Of a stretch of DNA of 64,000 bases, positions 26,373-35,035 are shown piece by piece; position 1 is the stretch's first letter; every line of letters starts with the position of its first letter. The stretch covers positions 1,025,990 to 1,089,989 of the forward strand of contig NZ_BMLX01000002.1 in assembly GCF_014645535.1 (NCBI RefSeq), written 5' to 3'. Source of the stretch: Silvimonas iriomotensis. Lineage in GTDB: Bacteria; Pseudomonadota; Gammaproteobacteria; Burkholderiales; Chitinibacteraceae. The translations under genes and the position numbers were made by a program. The notes under the pieces were generated by a model, which saw only the letters and a list, made by a program, of their open reading frames with translations, searched no databases and was not told where the DNA came from.

Positions 26373-27217
26373 GGATACTATCCGGAAGTTGGCGTGTCAC
26401 CGGCATATCGCAACAGCACGTAGCGTCTGCAGCGGCGTGCCGGTGATGCCACGTCTAGCCAGGGCCATTGCACGACCTCTTTGCGTACTACGGCACACCT
26501 CGCAAATGACCCTCATCGTTCATCAAGGCCTGCAGGCGGCATTCATGACGCAAGGGGCAACTGTGCTTCCCGTCCTGACTGCCTTCGCGCCTTGGGGGCG
26601 CGGCTGCGACGTATTCATCGCGACGTTCGGCAAGGCCCGATGTCTCGCAGCGGCTGCGCCGGTGCGCACCCCCGCCGCCGGCCCCAGACCTTTCATCAAT
26701 GCCGGATGTGTTTTCGGGACCGACGGCCCAAATGTTCTTCCTGCATGTGCACTTCCCCGCTTGCCCCGGCTTTTGACATCAAAACTAGAGTTTTGACGTC
26801 AAAAGTCGGGGGCCCGCAGCGGCGGGGTCAGGTATTCACCTGGCCGTGAGCCGGGCATGCGCAAGCCGGCGGCGGGGGTGCGCCCCCGCGCATCCGCCCT
26901 GTCGCGAGCAACTGTATCCTCACTGGCGTGACCCGGTGGCAGGTACGACCCGCATACGCGGCCGGTTGTCCGTCAAGGCACAGGGCTGGACGCCCCGCCA
27001 TCCGCCCGCTGGTCCTTCATGATGCAACCGTTTGGTAGCGTCGGGCCGGGCCTTTTGATTGACGCTGGAAACGAGGCCGAGGGTGCCATCATCGAGTACC
27101 TGCGTACGGTGGCGCGTAAGGCGCCGCCACCGTTCCGGGCGTACCATGCCATCGTGGTGCCAGCTAACCAGCACAGGGAGCTATACGTGGTATCTGTAAC
27201 CACCCCGTCACCCACTT
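26373..27217. other. 845-bp GC-rich region without a convincing gene
   Basis: Several short frames occur on both strands (for example plus 26338-26796 and 27019-27282, minus 26920-27174), but none has family character or a clear ribosome-binding site. The only strong signal is the pair of palindromes at 26771-26804. It could hold the control region or origin of the element, or a decayed gene. Confidence 0.4.
26771..26804. repeat. Paired palindromes TTTTGACRTCAAAA, 20 bp apart
   Basis: TTTTGACATCAAAA (26771-26784) and the perfect palindrome TTTTGACGTCAAAA (26791-26804), centre to centre 20 bp, or two helical turns. This is the geometry expected for cooperative binding of a dimeric repressor or initiator. 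It lies about 400 bp upstream of both flanking genes. Confidence 0.65.
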
Positions 27218-27856
27218 ATGGCTCTCATCATTCGCATCAGCAATCGGACGGCCCGCCTGCTGCGCCGGGCCTGGATTCCTAAAGGCACCCACGGCAATAC
27301 GCATGCCTATGCCCAGGACACACCTGTCGGGAGCCTGCCGCTTTCGGCAACCTCCTTGCCAGCGGGTTTTCCGGTGGGCCAGGCGCCGTTGACCGCAGAA
27401 GAACTTGCTACGCTTGAACACAAGGTTTTTGAACCGGCTCGGCTCCGGGAACGCGAACGGCTGCATGAAGCCCGGGAGCAACAGCTTGACCCGCAACGAC
27501 GACTGACTGCGGCCGTAGCACTGTTGCAGGAAGCGATTCCGCTGACAGTAGAACGCCCCTTGCCGGCACGCAGGCTGGCAGAACTGGCTGATGTCGTTAC
27601 GGTACTTCAAAACACCAGCAGCCCATCACCCAGCCAGGACCCGCTCCACCGAATCCTGGTGGCCATCCATGACGCAACAACGGCCGTGGGGCAAGGATGC
27701 TACGGCAACCGACCGGTAGATATGCCTTTGAAGACGTCAGAGGTAAACATCACCTGGACCGGGATTCGGAATGCACTGCTCGGCACCGGGGAAACCAACC
27801 TGATGCGAGCATTGCAGCGCGGCGGCTGGGTGAAGGTAACGGATGCAGGAAAATAG
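27218..27856 (+). CDS. Hypothetical element protein
   Basis: 212 residues, not recognised. The N-terminus is basic (MALIIRISNRTARLLRRAWIPKG). A stretch with coiled-coil character lies near residues 60-95 (EELATLEHKVFEPARLRERERLHEAREQQ). The C-terminal part (NITWTGIRNALLGTGETNLMRALQRGGW) looks like a folded helical unit. There is no signal peptide or membrane segment and no clear Shine-Dalgarno, so the start is uncertain. It stands alone between the repeat region and the CBASS operon. Confidence 0.5.
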   Translation: MALIIRISNRTARLLRRAWIPKGTHGNTHAYAQDTPVGSLPLSATSLPAGFPVGQAPLTAEELATLEHKVFEPARLRERERLHEAREQQLDPQRRLTAAVALLQEAIPLTVERPLPARRLAELADVVTVLQNTSSPSPSQDPLHRILVAIHDATTAVGQGCYGNRPVDMPLKTSEVNITWTGIRNALLGTGETNLMRALQRGGWVKVTDAGK

Positions 27857-28256
27857 GCCACCAACGATATCGTAACGGTAAACATAAAGGCTCCGACTAA
27901 GGCAGTTTACCGAAGCAACCTCACACCGTAAGTTGCGAGCGCGCATCAAGCCACGCAGTAGCCATTATAGAAAAAGCTTCGGGGGTAACCCTTAAGTTTT
28001 ATGTGGTTCGGGACAGTTCGAGGCACTTCAACGCATGCGCATTGTAAAATTCTCACAACGTCGCATAAAAGTAGAAAAATTATCAATTAAATTACGATTC
28101 TACCGTTAACTTCCAAGAAAAATGCGCTGTTGACTACCTGACAAACGCGCCATATAGTCAGCCATACTGGATGTAAGAGGACGCCTACGTCCTTTGCAAT
28201 CTGACTATACCCGCGCCCAGATTTAGAGGCAGCGCACCTGCCCGGAGGTGGTTCCA
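27857..28256. other. 400-bp A+T-rich leader of the CBASS operon
   Basis: No gene seen. The stretch 28001-28140 is clearly A+T-rich and is the likely promoter region, but no pair of boxes stands out. A strong Shine-Dalgarno CGGAGG (28243-28248) closes it. Confidence 0.4.
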
Positions 28257-29855
28257 ATGCAACGCGAAACTGCTGAAAAATTTCATGCCGCCGTTGTTCT
28301 CGATGCCAGCACCGATGCAGAGTTGGCGGTCTTCCTGCAAGCCGCGCTAACTCGCGGCCAGCCCGTGATGCTACTGGCCAATGCATACACCGTACGCATC
28401 CTAACTTTGAACGACAAAGAGCTCTGGGAAGATAAGGCACGGGGCGATTTTGGCCAAACATGCTTCGACACAATAAAACCGTTATTGAAAAAAAAGCTGT
28501 TTTGCTGGGTGGATGTTCCCCGGGCGGATTTATATTCTGAAGAAGTTGTGCTACCAGAGTTCGCAGCGACTACTGCTGCCAGCACAATTTCCCGGTGGCT
28601 GAAAGGCCTAAACACCAAAAACAAACGTGAAGGCGAAGCCTCACCCAAGACCAAATCCATCGTCGCCTATCGTGCTGCGTGGCGTTGCCAGTTTGATGGC
28701 TGCGGTGCCGACTTGGGCACCCATACAGCCAGCGGAAAAGAAATGAACGTGGGCTATTACGCCCATATTGTCGCCGCTTCTGAAGATGGCCCAAGGGGCG
28801 AAGCAGTCCTTTCTGCGGAGCTAGTCGATAACCCGGACAACATCATGCTTATGTGTGATGGTTGCCACCGTCTTATCGACCGGCAGGACCCCACCAAGTA
28901 CACCAGAACTGTCCTGAATGAAATGCGTATTCGTAGTATCGCCAAAGTTAAGGGTTTGCTGGATTCACTCACTTATCCGCCCGTAACGGTGATTGCAGCA
29001 GTTGGCAATATTGAGGGTCAAGTACCCTACCTCAGCATGTCGAAAATCAATGAAGCATTGCACGCGGCCGGGTTGCGTGCTGCGAGTCAGGACTTGTCAC
29101 CGTTATTTCGAGTCGAAGCTGGCGCGCAAACGAGTACCGCCACCGACTATTGGCAACATGCTGCGCTCATGCTGCCAGACGACATTTCATCTCTTAAGCG
29201 GAAGCTCGCGGGGCTTGAGTCTCACCGCACAGAGGGTATATCGCGGCCCACTTTGGCTGTTTTTGGCATCACCAGCACTTCACTATTGATTCTGCTGGGC
29301 CGTATTCTCGGCGACTACCAAGGCACCCATATATTCCAGTCGCACCGAAACCCGGCGTCATGGACTTGGCCAAAGGACGCGGATGTCCCGACGGACGACA
29401 AGTACAAAGTCGAAATATTGCGTGTGCCTGATGCTGGGCAAGTGCCCGCAGAAAACGCATGCCTGAAAGTTTCACTCACCTTTGATATTGAAACATCGCG
29501 TCTCACACAAGCCTGTCAGCAGAACAATAATTTGACCATACCCACCATCGAAATCAAGGTGGCTAATCCGCATTTCAACATCATTTCTCACCCGCGAGAC
29601 CAAGACTTATTTGCAGAGGCAGTAGACAAGGCTCTGTACATCCTTCAAGACCAGTGGAAGTGCAAGCGAATTCAACTCTGTGCCGGCGCGCCGGTATCTG
29701 CTTTGGTGATTTTGGGACAAAAGCTTCAGGCTCGTCATCATGCAACAGTGGTGTGCCACGAACCCGGTCAAGAATTTGTTCCCGTCATGGAACTGACGGG
29801 GGAAATGGCACGCCTGCTATTGGTTAACAAGGTTATTGACCTGAAGCGGCTATAG
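28257..29855 (+). CDS. cap5: CBASS effector: HNH nuclease-SAVED protein (Cap5-like) with N-terminal extension
   Basis: 532 residues. The HNH/zinc-finger nuclease spans about 140-210: WRCQFDGCG, His170 in YYAHIVAAS, Asn195 in DNIMLMC, Cys200/Cys203/His204 in CDGCHRLID. The C-terminal half (about 330-532) is a SAVED sensor with paired segments LAVFGITSTSLLILLGRIL and IQLCAGAPVSALVILGQKL. Cap5 proteins degrade DNA when a cyclic nucleotide from the CD-NTase binds SAVED. Known Cap5 proteins begin near the HNH. Here about 130 residues precede it (AAVVLDASTDAELAVFLQAA...VLPEFAATTAAS) that I cannot assign. The ATG at 28257 has GGAGG 8 bases upstream; the GTG at 28248 overlaps that site. The CD-NTase gene follows after 62 bp. 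Confidence 0.9.
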   Translation: MQRETAEKFHAAVVLDASTDAELAVFLQAALTRGQPVMLLANAYTVRILTLNDKELWEDKARGDFGQTCFDTIKPLLKKKLFCWVDVPRADLYSEEVVLPEFAATTAASTISRWLKGLNTKNKREGEASPKTKSIVAYRAAWRCQFDGCGADLGTHTASGKEMNVGYYAHIVAASEDGPRGEAVLSAELVDNPDNIMLMCDGCHRLIDRQDPTKYTRTVLNEMRIRSIAKVKGLLDSLTYPPVTVIAAVGNIEGQVPYLSMSKINEALHAAGLRAASQDLSPLFRVEAGAQTSTATDYWQHAALMLPDDISSLKRKLAGLESHRTEGISRPTLAVFGITSTSLLILLGRILGDYQGTHIFQSHRNPASWTWPKDADVPTDDKYKVEILRVPDAGQVPAENACLKVSLTFDIETSRLTQACQQNNNLTIPTIEIKVANPHFNIISHPRDQDLFAEAVDKALYILQDQWKCKRIQLCAGAPVSALVILGQKLQARHHATVVCHEPGQEFVPVMELTGEMARLLLVNKVIDLKRL

Positions 29856-29917
29856 ATAAGGCTCTTCGCGCCAAGCCAGTCATCCAAGGCGCCAATGTTT
29901 CAGAAAATGGACAAAAC

Positions 29918-31159
29918 ATGACAACTAACCGCTCAAGTATTTCTCTTGAAGAACGTGTTTTGAGTGCATCTACAGATGACCAGCAGAAATGGCAGAATCT
30001 CATCTTCCGTCTGCTGCGCAATCTGGAACTGGACCCGACCCTGCGCAAAGAGGCGGAAGACGAGTATCAGCGTATTGGCCGTCGGTTGGCTGAAAAACTG
30101 GATGTCCAATCTCACGAAATTACCGTATTTGCGCAGGGCTCGATGAGCACTCAAACCACCGTGCCAGCCAAGGGTAATACGAATTTCGACCTCGACGTGG
30201 TCGCGTTTTTGCACGCCCCAAAATTCAACAACGCTGAAGCCGAAGCTTTGTTCCATATGGTTGGAAATGCGCTCAAAGGAGACGCCTCAGCCGGTGAGCC
30301 GGAAGAACGCCGCCGGTGCTGGAAGCTGCCATTTCCGGGCAAACGCTTCTACTTTGATATCACACCCGCAAAGAAAGACCTGCACGGCTATTACAGCGAT
30401 AAGTTACTGGTCCGTGACGTAGAGGGCTTTAAAGGCTGGAGTCCGTCCAACCCCGCTGAATTCACTGAGTGGTTCAACGCCCAAGCCGAACTGGAGTTTC
30501 GTTTTACCACGAACTATTTCATCGAAGCACGAGGCATTGCTTTGGACCACATTGAGCCCCTGCCTCAAGAACCGGTAAGTCCATTCGACGTACTCCGCCG
30601 TACAGTCCAGTTGATGAAGCTGCATCGGGACCATACGTACTGGGAGGCTACGCCGGAACGCAAGAAAGCCCAGCCTATCTCGGTGATTCTGGTAACGCTT
30701 GCGGCGAAATCCTACGAATGGCTATATGGACAAGGCCGCCAGTTCGCTACCCCCCTTGAACTGGTTTTTGCGTTAGTGGCAAAAATGCGTGATTTCGTTC
30801 GCTTCGACAACCAGGCAGGGTGGTGCGTTGAGAATCCCGTATTGCCAATGGAAAATTTTGCTGAGCGCTGGAATGACGAAGGCTCCAATCGCGCAGATGA
30901 ATTTGGATGGTGGCACGACACATTCTCGCAGCATCTCAGCATGCTTTTTGATGACGAATTCACCTCTGCACGGCACGAGGAAAAACTGCGTAAAGCATTT
31001 GGGGGCAATGTGTCTGATGCTTGGCGCGCAGCGCAAGCCAAACCATACTTTGGCCAATCTGGCCAAATGACAAGCCTGCGCAATAGCTTGGCTACTGCTG
31101 CAGCAAATGCGACCCAGCCATTGCCGACCGGAGCCAAAGGGTCCAACAACCTCGCATGA
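29918..31159 (+). CDS. CBASS CD-NTase (cyclic oligonucleotide synthase)
   Basis: 413 residues. The nucleotidyltransferase core has the GS motif (FAQGSMSTQTT, Gly74-Ser75), the metal-binding Asp91/Asp93 (NFDLDVV) and a third Asp147 (RFYFDITPA). An OAS1/PAP-like helical domain follows. On phage infection such enzymes make a cyclic di- or trinucleotide; the product here cannot be told from sequence. The C-terminus is a flexible Ala/Gly tail ending in GSNNLA, as expected for the tail that Cap2 conjugates to target proteins in type II CBASS. It overlaps cap2 by four bases (ATGA). Confidence 0.92.
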   Translation: MTTNRSSISLEERVLSASTDDQQKWQNLIFRLLRNLELDPTLRKEAEDEYQRIGRRLAEKLDVQSHEITVFAQGSMSTQTTVPAKGNTNFDLDVVAFLHAPKFNNAEAEALFHMVGNALKGDASAGEPEERRRCWKLPFPGKRFYFDITPAKKDLHGYYSDKLLVRDVEGFKGWSPSNPAEFTEWFNAQAELEFRFTTNYFIEARGIALDHIEPLPQEPVSPFDVLRRTVQLMKLHRDHTYWEATPERKKAQPISVILVTLAAKSYEWLYGQGRQFATPLELVFALVAKMRDFVRFDNQAGWCVENPVLPMENFAERWNDEGSNRADEFGWWHDTFSQHLSMLFDDEFTSARHEEKLRKAFGGNVSDAWRAAQAKPYFGQSGQMTSLRNSLATAAANATQPLPTGAKGSNNLA

Positions 31160-32886
31160 CAAAGCCCGAATTGATGCATGGGGAACACTGTATGTTCCCC
31201 AGCATAATAGAGAAGATAGATAGTTTATTGTCGTCTCACGGGTTCTCGCGAGAACGTGACCAAGAGTCCTTTGCACGCGCGAGGGTCTGGGTGCTGAACG
31301 ACATCGATTGGTGCGAGCATAGAATGCCATTGCGGCTGGTGCTGCCTGGTTCATTTCCTGCAGACCCCGCCGAATTGTTTATCAACAATGAATGGTGCCT
31401 GAAGCTTCCGCATGTAGAGGGCAACGGGCACCTTTGCCTTGGAACATTCGTCGACGGCATTGACTTTGACCAGCCTGAATTGGCTATCAAGCGGGTACTG
31501 GACCAGTTCGAAGATTTCTTGCTGAAATGCGCAGACCCTCAATGGGTCAACGCCGAATTTCACAACGAACGCGAGAGCTATTGGTTGCGCCATATGGATA
31601 TGGCCATACCAGCACAACTCAAGCCACCGCCTGACCTATGGCTGCAACTTCCACGGGTTCCCGAGATTGCGGCATGTGTTATGCCCGCCCGAAAACTCAA
31701 GGGACGCAAAATATCCTTTGCAGCTCCTTCGGAAGAAAACCTGACGGAGCTCGTCGAGCGGTATGACTGGGAAATTGACAAACAGGTTGCTGGCGCCGCG
31801 TTGGTCTTGTATTTGCCCGAAGGGGTGCCGTGGACACCTCAGAGTTGGCCCACAACCTTCAAACAGCTTGACGACCTGTTCATTCAACACGCTGGCACAA
31901 GTGCATCCATTGCAGCGTGGTTAGGTCGGAAACGCTGGACGCATGACGTGCCAATGTATGCGGCTGTCGTTCAAGGTGCGGCAACCTGCGGCTGGTATCT
32001 CTATCAGCACACTTGGGTTCCGCGACCGGTTCCAGAACTGCGGCCTGTGCGTGTAGGGCGCATAGACCGGACCTGGGCTTTGTGTCGAGACCATCAGATA
32101 GATAAATTGGATATGTTGTCAGAGAAACGAGTCACTATATTCGGTGCTGGTTCTGTAGGTGGTGCACTAGCAGAAGCCTTGGCACGCGCAGGGGTTGGTG
32201 GAATTGACCTGGTAGATACGCAGCTATTTGAAGCAGAAAATGTATCGCGCCATATTTTGGGCATCGCAGATGCTAGAAGGGTTAAAGTCACCCGGATTAA
32301 AGCCAAGCTGCAGCGCGACATACCGGGTATCAATGTTCATGCCTGGTGTCTCGACGCGTGTACATGGTTAAGGAGTAATGCGGCAAAGGCACGGTCGGAC
32401 ATTATTGTCGACTGCACCGGAGAGACCTCTGTACGGCTAGCGCTTGCTCAATACCAGGATGCAGAAGGATTGCTGCTTGCACGCATGAATGTATGGACTG
32501 AACCCTACGGTGCAGCAGGGCACGTGGTAGTCGTGACTGGTAAGGATGTCTGGCCCCTGACAGACCCAGTGGATGACAAGGTTAACGTAGCAAGATGGCC
32601 GGCCGACACTCGCGTCGAGCTGCCTGGGTGCGGTCACGGGTTTCACGAGTACGGGCTTTCTGACATTGCACCGTTGATTGGAATTGCTACAGCGGCCGTG
32701 TTGGAGCAGCTGGATAAACCTGACACTACTTCGAGGGTCTTGTCACATGTGCGCCGCCCGGATTTTTTCCTGGGGAAGGCGCCGGGCATAAAACTGAATC
32801 GTGAGTACCACTTTGAAGATGGGGAAGAAGCCAAAACGCTGCGTTGCGACCTTCAGAAGATGCTCTATGGGGGGAAGCTAACTTGA
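31156..32886 (+). CDS. cap2: CBASS Cap2: fused E2-E1 ubiquitin-transfer-like enzyme
   Basis: 576 residues. The N-terminal E2-like domain has LPHVEGNGHLCLG with candidate catalytic Cys94. A linker follows, then a ThiF/E1 domain from about 320: FGAGSVGGALAEALARAG (nucleotide-binding Gly-rich loop near 330-335), the Asp-containing DLVDTQLFEAENVSRH, VDCTGETSVR, and a candidate E1 Cys492 in ELPGCGHGF. In type II CBASS Cap2 adenylates and links the CD-NTase C-terminus to targets, which primes it for signalling. It overlaps the CD-NTase (ATGA) and cap3 (TTGA). Confidence 0.92.
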   Translation: MTKPELMHGEHCMFPSIIEKIDSLLSSHGFSRERDQESFARARVWVLNDIDWCEHRMPLRLVLPGSFPADPAELFINNEWCLKLPHVEGNGHLCLGTFVDGIDFDQPELAIKRVLDQFEDFLLKCADPQWVNAEFHNERESYWLRHMDMAIPAQLKPPPDLWLQLPRVPEIAACVMPARKLKGRKISFAAPSEENLTELVERYDWEIDKQVAGAALVLYLPEGVPWTPQSWPTTFKQLDDLFIQHAGTSASIAAWLGRKRWTHDVPMYAAVVQGAATCGWYLYQHTWVPRPVPELRPVRVGRIDRTWALCRDHQIDKLDMLSEKRVTIFGAGSVGGALAEALARAGVGGIDLVDTQLFEAENVSRHILGIADARRVKVTRIKAKLQRDIPGINVHAWCLDACTWLRSNAAKARSDIIVDCTGETSVRLALAQYQDAEGLLLARMNVWTEPYGAAGHVVVVTGKDVWPLTDPVDDKVNVARWPADTRVELPGCGHGFHEYGLSDIAPLIGIATAAVLEQLDKPDTTSRVLSHVRRPDFFLGKAPGIKLNREYHFEDGEEAKTLRCDLQKMLYGGKLT

Positions 32887-33401
32887 CGCTTAGATATGCA
32901 ATGGTCAGCGCGACCTGGTGTATCGAGTTTAGTGAACAAGTACTCGCCGTTTTTACAGAAAATGCCCAGCTCACCCGCGCGCATACAGAATCGGTGGGAC
33001 AGCTGTTCACGCCGGACACCTCAACTGATGTCGTCAAGGTGACATTCGCCACCGTGTTGAAGCCCAAGCATGCCGGGCGCACCGGCGTCTCATTTGACAT
33101 CCATAGTGCCAATGCAGAACGCAAGAGGCTATTTGAGCAGGGGCTCCACTGCATCGGATTCTGGCATACGCACCCGGAATCCCACCCCACGCCATCCGGC
33201 CCAGACGCTGCTCTTGCACGTGACCATGCCAAGGCGGCAAAGGCCAACCTCAATGCCCTAGCCTTCATCATTGTTGGCAATGGGCGTCTTGAGGAGAGCC
33301 TGTATGTGAGCGTTCATGATGGCGAAAATTTTCATCGTTGCGTCCTGCTGAACGCCACCCAGACTGCAACTATCACAAAGCCTGCTCACAACCCAAATTG
33401 A
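32883..33401 (+). CDS. cap3: CBASS Cap3: JAB/JAMM isopeptidase
   Basis: 172 residues from a TTG at 32883 that overlaps the cap2 stop (TTGA), with a purine-rich GGGGGGAAG just upstream; an ATG at 32901 is the alternative. The JAMM zinc site is complete: Glu in TESVGQLF and WHTHPESHPTPSGPD (HxHP-x7-S-x2-D). Cap3 removes proteins joined by Cap2 and so limits the response. It is the last gene of the operon; no clear terminator follows. Confidence 0.9.
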   Translation: MTLRYAMVSATWCIEFSEQVLAVFTENAQLTRAHTESVGQLFTPDTSTDVVKVTFATVLKPKHAGRTGVSFDIHSANAERKRLFEQGLHCIGFWHTHPESHPTPSGPDAALARDHAKAAKANLNALAFIIVGNGRLEESLYVSVHDGENFHRCVLLNATQTATITKPAHNPN

Positions 33402-33823
33402 CACCGATACAGGCGGTTGCTGCCATGAATCACGTTAACGTGTAGCAGGAAGCATAAGCTGAGATTTTTCGCCACGCTTGGCAAGGCTTTGCGGGGCAGT
33501 GCGAAGCATCGCACGAGATTTTGAGAGGTATCCAAGCGAGATTTATCCTCGCGTGGTTGCGGCCATCACACCGCAGATGCCATCCAGACAAACATCTCCC
33601 ATTGCCATCACCCGTCATGCGGAGGGGGCCTGCCATTCAATCTATCAACAGGCAGATTTTAATTTTTCCCGGTACAAGGCTGCTTGAACAGCAAACCACC
33701 CCGTCTTTTTCCTTCTTGAAAATCGATATACTTTATTGCTGGCATCCCACATCCAACCCACAAGACCGTGCAGGCGTGAAAATTAATGATTGGCAATTTC
33801 ATCTGCCAAGGCGAAATAAAAAA
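33402..33823. other. 422-bp region between CBASS and the Sel1-repeat gene
   Basis: No supported gene. The Sel1 frame is open back to 33521, but that part has no family or signal-peptide character. The last 100 bases are A+T-rich and probably carry the promoter of the Sel1-repeat gene. Confidence 0.35.
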
Positions 33824-34768
33824 ATGAAAACCAGACAAAAACTACTTACTTTTTTGCTTTCTTTCCTTTTAACAAATATGGCGTTTGCGGGATTTGATGA
33901 AGGATTGGCCGCATATAAAGCTGGCAATTACCCTGTGGCGGTGCGCGAATTTTCGATTGCCGCCGGGGCAGGCAATGCAAAAGCACAATTTGGCCTCGCC
34001 GTGATGTATGCCAACGGCCAGGGCGTAGTGCAGGACTATGCCCAAGCTGTCGGCTGGTATCGCAAAGCCGCCGAGCAAGGCGATACCAAAGCACAATTTG
34101 GCCTCGCCGTGATGTATGCCAACGGCCAGGGCGTAGTGCAGGACTATGCCCAAGCCGTCGGCTGGTATCGCAAAGCCGCCGAGCAAGGCGAAGCCGCAGC
34201 GCAATCCAACCTCGGCACGATGTATGTCGATGGCCGAGGTGTAGTGCAGGATTATGCCCAAGCTGTCGGCTGGTTTCGTAAAGCGGCTGAGCAAGGCGCT
34301 GCCGAAGCACAATCCAACCTCGGCCTGATGTATGCCAATGGCCAGGGAGTAGTGCAGGACTATGTCCAAGCCATCGGCTGGTACCGTAAAGCCGCGGAGC
34401 AAGGCTATGCCAAAGCACAATTTGCTCTGGGCCTGATGTATGCCAATGGCTTGGGTGTAGCGCCGAACTATGCCCAAGCCATTGGCTGGTATCGTAAAGC
34501 CGCCGGGCAAGGCGATGCCGCAGCACAATACAAGCTCGGCCTGATGTATGCCAATGGCCAGGGCGTAGCAAAAAACACAGTGATTGCATACGCATTGTTT
34601 AATATTGCAGCGATTGATGGGCTGGCCAGGCACATAGAAAGCAGGGATATTGCCGCTGGACGACTAAACGGCAAGCAGATTGAAGCCGGGCAGCGACTCA
34701 CCACGGAGTTGGCCAAACCCAATAATTTGGGCGCCGCTATTGATGCCTACCTGAAAAATCAGAAGTAA
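33824..34768 (+). CDS. Secreted Sel1-repeat protein
   Basis: 314 residues: signal peptide (LLTFLLSFLLTNMAFA), then six Sel1-like repeats of 36 residues (core AQFGLAVMYANGQGVVQDYAQA, WYRKAAEQG), and a final helical tail. Sel1 repeats form alpha-alpha solenoids that bind other proteins. In other bacteria such proteins occur in envelope stress, host interaction and contact-inhibition immunity. The first two repeats are almost identical in DNA (108-bp period), pointing to recent duplication. The gene lies between two defence modules. A defence or immunity role is only a guess. The ATG at 33824 follows a weak AAGG site. Confidence 0.85.
   Translation: MKTRQKLLTFLLSFLLTNMAFAGFDEGLAAYKAGNYPVAVREFSIAAGAGNAKAQFGLAVMYANGQGVVQDYAQAVGWYRKAAEQGDTKAQFGLAVMYANGQGVVQDYAQAVGWYRKAAEQGEAAAQSNLGTMYVDGRGVVQDYAQAVGWFRKAAEQGAAEAQSNLGLMYANGQGVVQDYVQAIGWYRKAAEQGYAKAQFALGLMYANGLGVAPNYAQAIGWYRKAAGQGDAAAQYKLGLMYANGQGVAKNTVIAYALFNIAAIDGLARHIESRDIAAGRLNGKQIEAGQRLTTELAKPNNLGAAIDAYLKNQK
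33979..34620 (+). repeat. 108-bp tandem repeats inside the Sel1-repeat gene
   Basis: Six in-frame units with a period of 108 bp. AAAGCACAATTTGG starts at 33980 and again at 34088, and these two units differ by only a few bases. Later units drift. This makes the gene prone to repeat-number change. Confidence 0.85.
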
Positions 34769-35035
34769 TCTCTGAGCTATTAGGTCTGGCTAAATGAATA
34801 GAAGCGCAGTACTTCATCGCGTCGAGCGTTCAACCGCAGGTGGGTCAGAGGGATTGAGGGCGCATTGAACGACGCCATTGTCTATCGGGGTTAAAGTCTT
34901 TACATTGCGAGTCAAGTGTACGGACCTGCTAACGGCAGCCTGTGAAATCTGGACCGCCCTGGACTGGCCCCATAGCCATCTCGCCCAGAGCGCCATTCGC
35001 TTAAAAAACCTGTCAATGCACTCAGCGAGCCCATT

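Noticed and set aside
27019..27282. Plus-strand 87-codon frame in the GC-rich gap
   Set aside because: Overlaps the next gene out of frame, and its second half is Ser/Pro/His-rich filler.
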